Source: HGM12587 sp964580255
GTDB taxonomy: Bacteria; Bacillota; Clostridia; Lachnospirales; Lachnospiraceae
Direction of reading: 5' to 3'
DNA: 6,786 bases
Assembly (NCBI GenBank): GCA_964580255.1
Contig: CAZOJX010000100.1
Span: forward strand, 1-6,786
The notes under the pieces were generated by a model. The model saw nothing but the letters and a program-made list of their open reading frames with translations. It did not search any database and was not told where the DNA came from. The position numbers and the translations under genes are program-made. Within the stretch, counting starts at the first letter, position 1, and each line of letters begins with the position of its first letter. Below, piece by piece: positions 1 through 5,315 of this stretch.

Positions 1-753
1 ACCCTGATGCTTGCAGGAATTCGGGAAATTCTGATCATTTCTACACCGAGAGATCTTCCGACTTTTGAAGAACTTTTGGGTGATGGAAGCCAGCTTGGTC
101 TGGAAATGCACTACGCTGTGCAGGAATATCCAAGAGGTCTTGCAGAAGCATTTATCATCGGTGCAGATTTCATCGGTAATGATTCTGTGGCTATGGTTCT
201 GGGAGATAACATTTTCTACGGACAGAGCTTTTCTAAGGTGTTAAAAGAAGCAGCGGCTCGTGATAAGGGAGCAACCATCTTCGGTTATTATGTAAAAGAT
301 CCAAGAGAATATGGTGTTGTAGAGTTTGATGAAAACGGCATGGCACTTTCCATTGAAGAAAAGCCTGCAAATCCAAAATCAAACTATGCAGTACCGGGAC
401 TTTATTTCTATGACAATGATGTTGTAGAAATCGCGAAAAATGTAAAACCGTCTGCCCGGGGAGAAATCGAAATCACCAGCATTAACAATGAGTACCTGCA
501 GAGAGGAGATCTTCACGTAGAAACTCTTGGACGGGGCTTTGCATGGTTAGATACCGGAAGTCATGACAATTTATTAGAAGCTGCCAACTTTGTAGCGACT
601 TTCCAGAAACGTCAGGGAATGTATGTGTCCTGCATCGAAGAAATCGCATACAGACGGGGATTCATTGACAGAGAACAGCTGCTGAAACTGGCAGAACCGT
701 TATTAAAAACAGCATATGGCCAGTATCTGGTGGACATTGCAAACGGATTATAA
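1..753 (+). CDS. rfbA: Glucose-1-phosphate thymidylyltransferase (RfbA/RmlA), 5' end outside window
   Basis: This enzyme joins dTTP and glucose-1-phosphate to give dTDP-glucose and pyrophosphate, the first step of cytoplasmic dTDP-L-rhamnose synthesis. The reading frame is open from base 1; the first ATG at base 7 is internal, because the residues around it (TLMLAGIREILIISTPRD) match the interior of the family. About 250 residues are visible of a usual 290 or so, so roughly 40 are missing, including the N-terminal GGxGTRL nucleotide-binding signature. Visible family motifs include YAVQEYPRGLAEAF, LGDNIFYG, the EEKPANPKSNYAVPGLYFYD stretch, ARGEIEITSIN and FAWLDTGSHDNLLEA. The C-terminus looks complete. 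rfbC follows after 18 bases, consistent with co-transcription. The identification is firm; only the start is unseen. Confidence 0.95.
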   Translation, partial: TLMLAGIREILIISTPRDLPTFEELLGDGSQLGLEMHYAVQEYPRGLAEAFIIGADFIGNDSVAMVLGDNIFYGQSFSKVLKEAAARDKGATIFGYYVKDPREYGVVEFDENGMALSIEEKPANPKSNYAVPGLYFYDNDVVEIAKNVKPSARGEIEITSINNEYLQRGDLHVETLGRGFAWLDTGSHDNLLEAANFVATFQKRQGMYVSCIEEIAYRRGFIDREQLLKLAEPLLKTAYGQYLVDIANGL

Positions 754-771
754 AATTAGGAGCATAAGAAA

Positions 772-1329
772 ATGGGTAAGATTACAGTAGAAACATGCGA
801 GATCGAAGGACTGAAAGTGATCACACCGACAGTTTTTGGCGATGAGCGCGGATACTTCATGGAAACATATAATTACAATGATTTTGCTGCGGCAGGGATT
901 GACGTACAGTTCGTACAGGACAACCAGTCAGCGTCAAAAAAGGGCGTTCTTCGAGGACTTCATTTCCAGATCAATTATCCGCAGGACAAGCTGGTTCGTG
1001 TGGTGAATGGAGAAGTGTTTGACGTTGCAGTTGATTTAAGAGAAGGATCCAAAACCTATGGAAAATGGTTTGGCGTGCATCTTTCCGCAGAAAACAAGAA
1101 GCAGTTTTTCATTCCGAAGGGATTTGCCCATGGATTTTTAGTGCTTTCTGATTTTGCAGAATTTGCTTATAAATGTACGGATTTTTATCATCCGAATGAC
1201 GAGGGTGGTCTTGCATACAATGATCCGGAAATTGGTGTAGAATGGCCGATTCCGGAAGGAATGGAACTGATCATGTCTGAGAAGGATCAGAAATGGGGCG
1301 GAATTTCCTCATTAAAGAAACAGGGATAA
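772..1329 (+). CDS. rfbC: dTDP-4-dehydrorhamnose 3,5-epimerase (RfbC/RmlC)
   Basis: This cytoplasmic enzyme epimerises C3 and C5 of dTDP-4-keto-6-deoxyglucose, the third step toward dTDP-L-rhamnose. The 185-residue length is normal for this single-domain cupin family. Family motifs are present: FGDERGYFMETYN (residues 22-34), QDNQSASKKGVLRGLHFQ (49-66) with the expected catalytic His64, QDKLVRV with Lys73, FFIPKGFAHGFLVLSD (112-127), and KCTDFYHPNDEGG with Tyr139, the likely general acid. Asp172 in SEKDQ sits where the family's His-Asp dyad partner is expected; these catalytic assignments come from family knowledge. The ATG at 772 has an AGGAG ribosome site at 758-762. rfbB and rfbD, the dehydratase and reductase of the same pathway, are not between rfbA and the exporter, so they must lie elsewhere. 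Confidence 0.96.
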   Translation: MGKITVETCEIEGLKVITPTVFGDERGYFMETYNYNDFAAAGIDVQFVQDNQSASKKGVLRGLHFQINYPQDKLVRVVNGEVFDVAVDLREGSKTYGKWFGVHLSAENKKQFFIPKGFAHGFLVLSDFAEFAYKCTDFYHPNDEGGLAYNDPEIGVEWPIPEGMELIMSEKDQKWGGISSLKKQG

Positions 1330-1336
1330 GTAATAT

Positions 1337-2167
1337 ATGATAAAAGAATTGATACAGTTTCCGAAGATGGCGTGGAGTAATCGTGCGCTCATCTGGAAGC
1401 TTGCAAAGAATGATTTTAAAACAAGATATGCAGGCTCTAATTTTGGAGTTCTCTGGGCGATGGTTCAGCCGGTCATTATCGTTTTGATGTACTGGTTTGT
1501 TTTCCAGATTGGATTAAATGCAGGCTCACAGAAGGTCAAAGAGGGATTGGATGTAGCATTTGTTCTCTGGCTGACCTCCGGACTGGTGCCTTGGTTCTAT
1601 TTTTCTGAGGCATTGACCAATGGAACCAATGCGCTTCTGGAATATAACTACTTGGTCAAAAAAGTGGTATTTAACATTGATGTGCTTCCAATTGTCAGAT
1701 GTGTGGCAGCACTTTTTATCCATGGATTTTTCGTCCTGTTTATGCTGCTTTTAAACTGCCTTTACGGATTTTGGCCGGATTTTTATACCTTGCAGGTGAT
1801 TTACTACAGCTTCTGCATGTTTATGCTGGTGCTGGCAATCGACTACTGGACCAGTTCCGTAGTGATCTTTTTCAGGGATCTTTCCCAGATTGTGAACATT
1901 TTCCTGCAGGTTGGAATCTGGATGACACCAATCATGTGGTCTTTGGATATGCTTTCTGAGAAAGGCTTTGACTGGCTCGTGCCGATCTTTAAGCTGAATC
2001 CGTTGTACTATGTGGTTTACGGCTATAGGGACGCTTTATTTTATAAGGTAGCGTTCTGGGATAGAACGGGACTGACCATCTATTTTTGGGTGTTTACTCT
2101 GGTGCTGCTGGGAAGCGGTGTGCATGTATTTAAGAAATTGAAGGTACATTTTGCAGATGTACTGTAA
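1337..2167 (+). CDS. wzm: Polysaccharide ABC exporter permease, Wzm/TagG type
   Basis: This is an integral membrane subunit of an ABC-2 type exporter that moves a finished lipid-linked polysaccharide across the cytoplasmic membrane. The 276-residue length is typical. Residues 24-45 carry the family's amphipathic entry motif (KNDFKTRYAGSNFGVLWAMV, then QP). About six membrane segments can be read at roughly 38-59, 73-90, 117-143, 150-178, 184-203 and 243-265. FFRDL (178-182), NPLYYVVYGYRDALF (221-235) and the ending FADVL are further family hallmarks. It starts 7 bases after rfbC; the only upstream purine run is AGGGA inside the rfbC stop region, so translation may be coupled. The ATPase gene follows after 19 bases. 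The substrate is inferred to be a rhamnose-containing glycan from the neighbours. A teichoic acid exporter (TagG) is the close alternative, but the partner ATPase favours the Wzm type. Confidence 0.92.
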   Translation: MIKELIQFPKMAWSNRALIWKLAKNDFKTRYAGSNFGVLWAMVQPVIIVLMYWFVFQIGLNAGSQKVKEGLDVAFVLWLTSGLVPWFYFSEALTNGTNALLEYNYLVKKVVFNIDVLPIVRCVAALFIHGFFVLFMLLLNCLYGFWPDFYTLQVIYYSFCMFMLVLAIDYWTSSVVIFFRDLSQIVNIFLQVGIWMTPIMWSLDMLSEKGFDWLVPIFKLNPLYYVVYGYRDALFYKVAFWDRTGLTIYFWVFTLVLLGSGVHVFKKLKVHFADVL

Positions 2168-2186
2168 GGGATAATATAGAAAATTT

Positions 2187-3470
2187 ATGAGCGATTTAGC
2201 AATTCAAATAACTAATTTAACGAAAATTTACAAATTGTATGACCGCAATCGTGATCGTTTGAAGGATTCTCTGGGACTTTCTAAAAAAGCCAACTATAAG
2301 GAACATTATGCTCTGAAAAATGTGGATATGGAAGTAAAAACCGGAGAAGCGGTGGGGATCATTGGGGTCAATGGTTCCGGAAAATCTACCATTTTGAAGA
2401 TCATTACCGGTGTATTAAACGCAAGCTCCGGTGATGTAAAGATCAATGGAAGAATTTCTGCTCTTTTGGAGCTGGGAGCCGGCTTCAACATGGAATACAC
2501 CGGACTGGAAAATGTCTATTTGAACGGTACCATGATGGGATTTACAGAAAAGGAAATTGATGAACGATTGCAGGATATTCTGGATTTTGCGGATATTGGA
2601 GAATTCGTGCATCAGCCGGTGAAGACCTATTCCAGCGGTATGTTTGTGCGTCTGGCATTTGCGGTTGCCATTAACATTGATCCGGAAATCCTGATCGTTG
2701 ATGAGGCACTTTCTGTAGGCGACGTATTCTTTCAGGCAAAATGCTATCACAAATTTGAAGAATTTAAGAAAATGGGCAAGACCATTTTGTTTGTCAGCCA
2801 TGACTTAAACAGCATTGCCAAATATTGTGACAGAGTCATCCTCTTAAATAAAGGGGTAAAGTTGGCAGAGGGCAATCCGAAAGATATGGTAAATATGTAC
2901 AAAAAGCTTTTGGTACATCAGTTGGACGAAGAAACTTTGGAAGATGTCAGCGGAAAAAGTGCCATCGGGGAGCGCTCTGATCATGGAAAAGCGTGGAAAG
3001 ATCATTTTGAGATCAATCCAACCATTACGGATTATGGTGAAAAGCAGGCGGAGATCGTAGACTTTGCCATGATCGACCAGTATGGTGCTTACAGCAGCAT
3101 CATTGAAAAAGGATCTGTTTACCGGGTAAAGGCAAAGGTACATTTTCATGAAACTGTGAAAAATCCGATTTTTACCATTACCATTAAAAATAAACAGGGA
3201 ACTGATATTACGGGAACCAACACCATGTTTGAGCGGGTTGAAACCGGAATTGTGGAAGCAGGGGAAGAACGTATCGTAACCTATGAACAGAAAATGAACC
3301 TGCAGGGAGGCGATTATCTCCTTTCTTTGGGATGTACCGGCTATGTGGGGGATAATTTTGTGGTTTATCACAGATTATATGATCTGGTAAGCTTCCATGT
3401 GCTGTCAGATAAAGATACGGTGGGATTCTTTGATATGGATTCTCATGTAACTGTAGAAAGAGCAGAATAA
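2187..3470 (+). CDS. wzt: Polysaccharide ABC exporter ATPase with C-terminal glycan-recognition domain (Wzt)
   Basis: This is the ATP-hydrolysing subunit that pairs with the Wzm permease at the inner face of the membrane. The nucleotide-binding domain covers about residues 1-240. It has Walker A GVNGSGKST (60-68), a signature region YSSGMFVRLAFAVA (148-161), Walker B ILIVDEALSVGD (168-179) and the H-loop SHD (204-206), all apparently intact. A polar linker (about 241-278) leads into a beta-rich C-terminal domain of about 280-420, with strands such as VYRVKAKVHF (311-320) and GGDYLLSLGC (374-383); it reads as the Wzt_C domain. At 427 residues the protein has the length of Wzt proteins with this domain, well beyond a bare ATPase. 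In studied Wzt proteins this domain binds the modified end of the glycan and selects export-ready chains. The ATG at 2187 has only a distant AAGGG upstream, so coupling to wzm is plausible. The chain end recognised here is unknown. Confidence 0.93.
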   Translation: MSDLAIQITNLTKIYKLYDRNRDRLKDSLGLSKKANYKEHYALKNVDMEVKTGEAVGIIGVNGSGKSTILKIITGVLNASSGDVKINGRISALLELGAGFNMEYTGLENVYLNGTMMGFTEKEIDERLQDILDFADIGEFVHQPVKTYSSGMFVRLAFAVAINIDPEILIVDEALSVGDVFFQAKCYHKFEEFKKMGKTILFVSHDLNSIAKYCDRVILLNKGVKLAEGNPKDMVNMYKKLLVHQLDEETLEDVSGKSAIGERSDHGKAWKDHFEINPTITDYGEKQAEIVDFAMIDQYGAYSSIIEKGSVYRVKAKVHFHETVKNPIFTITIKNKQGTDITGTNTMFERVETGIVEAGEERIVTYEQKMNLQGGDYLLSLGCTGYVGDNFVVYHRLYDLVSFHVLSDKDTVGFFDMDSHVTVERAE

Positions 3471-3474
3471 ATAG

Positions 3475-3500
3475 ACAGTCTCACAGCAATGTGGGACTGT
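3475..3500 (+). promoter_or_regulatory. Intergenic 11-bp hairpin with GCAA tetraloop
   Basis: Bases 3475-3485 (ACAGTCTCACA) pair with 3490-3500 (TGTGGGACTGT) along all 11 positions, with a single T-G wobble at 3481/3494, around the GNRA-type loop GCAA at 3486-3489. It begins four bases after the wzt stop codon. No T-run follows on the + strand (TTGGGGCG comes next), so it is not a standard intrinsic terminator. On the - strand it is followed by a T-rich TATTTATT. As RNA it would be stable and could protect or define the 3' end of the upstream message, or partly reduce readthrough into the next gene. The role is inferred; the pairing is seen directly. Confidence 0.6.
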
Positions 3501-3511
3501 TTGGGGCGTCA

Positions 3512-3519
3512 AGAGGTGA
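3512..3519 (+). promoter_or_regulatory. Ribosome binding site that fixes the start at 3527
   Basis: AGAGGTGA is a strong match to the anti-Shine-Dalgarno sequence and lies seven bases before the ATG at 3527. The alternative in-frame GTG at 3491 lies inside the hairpin stem and has no purine-rich site ahead of it. This favours the ATG and removes 12 residues from the longer reading. Confidence 0.85.
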
Positions 3520-3526
3520 AAGAAGA

Positions 3527-5311
3527 ATGGTGGAAACGCATCTGAAAAATAATTATATCGACTGGATTCCGTTAAAAGCGGAGGAAACCATGCTTCAGCT
3601 GTCTGAAACCATGGACAATTTAAATGGCCTGTGGGACTACATCGTCGTTTCTGACGCCTTTGCAAGAGTTCCCGGAATCTTTCCGGGAAATGCGCCTTAT
3701 GAGCGTTTTTTTGATGAAATCAAGAAGCATTTAAAGCCGGGAGGACATTTGATCCTTGCGGTGGATAATCGTTTTGGACTGACCTATTTTGCGGGAAGCA
3801 AAGAACGGTTGACAGGAAAATATTTTGAAGGTCTGGAAGGCTACGGACACAGTGAGGGCGTTCAGACATTTTCCAGGGAAACCATTCTAGAAATGGCGAG
3901 GGAAGCAGGATTTGCTGTAGCAAAGACCTACTTTCCTTATCCAAATTTCCGTTATATGACGGCACTCTATACTGAGAAGCATTTGCCGGCATTGGGAGAA
4001 CTGAGTAAAAATCTCTGTAATTTTGAAGAAGAACGAGCGGTGCTCTTTGATGAGACTGCAGTTTTTGATGAATTGATCAAAGAAGGAAAATTTCAGGAAT
4101 TTTCCAATTCCTATCTGTTTGACCTGACTTTGGAAGAACAGGAACGGGCGGAAGAAATCCTGTTTGTAAAATATTCTGTAGAACGGGCGGAAAAGTATCG
4201 TATTCGAACAGAAATCGTTAGAAGATCGGACGGCAGTAAGGTTGTAAGAAAAATTCCTTATACAGCTGTGGCAGCAGAGCATGTGAAAAAGCTGAAGCAC
4301 TGGGAAGAAGTGCTGAGGGAACAGTATGCGCCTCTGGGAATTTCGGTCAATCGATGCACCTTAACAGAAAAGGGAGCAGAGTTTGAATTTTTAAAGGGCG
4401 AAACCTTGGAAGACGTGTTGGACGGTTATCTGGCAAGGGAGGATCTTGCCGGATTCATCAGCGAAATGAAAGCATATGCGAAGAAGCTGGAGCTGCTGGC
4501 AGATTCCAAAGCTGCCAATGTGGATCTGATCTTTTCCAATATCATTCTTGTTAACGGAGAATGGAATATCATTGATTATGAGTGGACATTTGAAGCAGAG
4601 ATTCCACCAAGATTTCTGCTCCATCGTGCCATTGTATTATATTTTGGACAAAAGAAACATTTAAGTTTACAAAGTGGCGATATTTGTCGCATGCTTGGAA
4701 TCTCCGAGGAAGAGCAGCAGCGATTTTTAGAGATGGAACATCAGCTGCAGCGGCACCTTTTGGGAGATACCAAAACCATGGATGCACTGCAGCAGGAGTA
4801 TGCAGGCAAGGTGATGGATCTGAAAGAGCTTCTATCCAGAGCACATACATTGGAAATGAAAGTATATCAGGATTTCGGTCAGGGATTTTCAGAGGAAAAT
4901 GCCTATGTGGTAGAAGAAGCAGAAGATTTTTACGGAAGACGGAGAGTTACGCTGACAGTTCCGTCTGGGGTGACAGCCCTTCGGCTGGATCCATGCGAAG
5001 AACCTTGTATGGTGACAGTGAACCGGATTTTAGGAGAATGCGGCGGCAGTTATGAACTGACCTTGGGTCATAATGGAAAATCCTATGAAAACAGCATTCT
5101 TTATACGACCTCAGATCCACAGCTTCTGATCAGCGGGATTGTTCCGGGAACCGGGCAGATCCATGCGGACATTACGGTGGAAAAACTCAAGGAAGAAACA
5201 GGCTATGTGTGGATGAAACTGTTGCAGAAAGCGGAGAAATGTGACCGTATTGAGAGCAGCAAACCATACCGATTACTGAAAAAAATAAAAGATATTGTGA
5301 AAAAAGGATAA
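3527..5311 (+). CDS. WbdD-like multidomain protein: degenerate methyltransferase-like plus kinase-like domains
   Basis: The product is 594 residues from the ATG at 3527. Residues 34-90 resemble the second half of a class I methyltransferase: GLWDYIVVSDAF, then HLKPGGHLILAVDNRFGL (68-85), followed by FPYPNFRYMTALYT (136-149), as in polysaccharide-cluster methyltransferases. The first half is missing: no glycine-rich SAM motif exists, and only about 20 residues separate YIDWIPLK (10-17) from WDYIVV (36-41). Residues about 225-375 look like a protein-kinase-like fold, with Lys238/Lys242 in SKVVRKIPY, then Asp333 and Asn338 in VDLIFSNII, and Asp350 in IIDYEW. Residues about 392-446 are a charged, Leu/Met-spaced helix, perhaps a short coiled coil. 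Residues about 458-560 are beta-rich with LRLDPCEEP, as seen in glycan-cluster proteins. A basic tail (580-594) may touch the membrane. The order resembles WbdD, the O9a chain-capping methyltransferase-kinase, and wzt lies next door. A chain-modifying or chain-terminating role is inference; a non-enzymatic scaffold is possible. Confidence 0.7.
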   Translation: MVETHLKNNYIDWIPLKAEETMLQLSETMDNLNGLWDYIVVSDAFARVPGIFPGNAPYERFFDEIKKHLKPGGHLILAVDNRFGLTYFAGSKERLTGKYFEGLEGYGHSEGVQTFSRETILEMAREAGFAVAKTYFPYPNFRYMTALYTEKHLPALGELSKNLCNFEEERAVLFDETAVFDELIKEGKFQEFSNSYLFDLTLEEQERAEEILFVKYSVERAEKYRIRTEIVRRSDGSKVVRKIPYTAVAAEHVKKLKHWEEVLREQYAPLGISVNRCTLTEKGAEFEFLKGETLEDVLDGYLAREDLAGFISEMKAYAKKLELLADSKAANVDLIFSNIILVNGEWNIIDYEWTFEAEIPPRFLLHRAIVLYFGQKKHLSLQSGDICRMLGISEEEQQRFLEMEHQLQRHLLGDTKTMDALQQEYAGKVMDLKELLSRAHTLEMKVYQDFGQGFSEENAYVVEEAEDFYGRRRVTLTVPSGVTALRLDPCEEPCMVTVNRILGECGGSYELTLGHNGKSYENSILYTTSDPQLLISGIVPGTGQIHADITVEKLKEETGYVWMKLLQKAEKCDRIESSKPYRLLKKIKDIVKKG

Positions 5312-5315
5312 GAGT

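Noticed and set aside
1699..1959. 86-codon + strand frame inside wzm
   Set aside because: It lies in another frame over the permease's membrane segments; the wzm frame carries all family motifs.
2844..3371. 175-codon open frame on the - strand
   Set aside because: It lies wholly inside wzt, whose + strand product has clear ABC ATPase and Wzt_C features; the antisense product has low-complexity composition and no recognisable motif.
3475..3510. Hairpin as an intrinsic terminator for wzt
   Set aside because: The 3' side is followed by TTGGGGCG and not a T-run, so strong termination on the + strand is unlikely.
3489..3545. Short ATG frame (18 codons) overlapping the start at 3527, a possible leader peptide
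   Set aside because: Its ATG sits at the loop edge of the hairpin with no ribosome site before it, and the peptide shows no regulatory codon run.
3887..4300. 137-codon open frame on the - strand
   Set aside because: It is a shadow of the 594-residue protein's coding sequence, with Phe-rich composition typical of antisense to Glu/Lys-rich genes.
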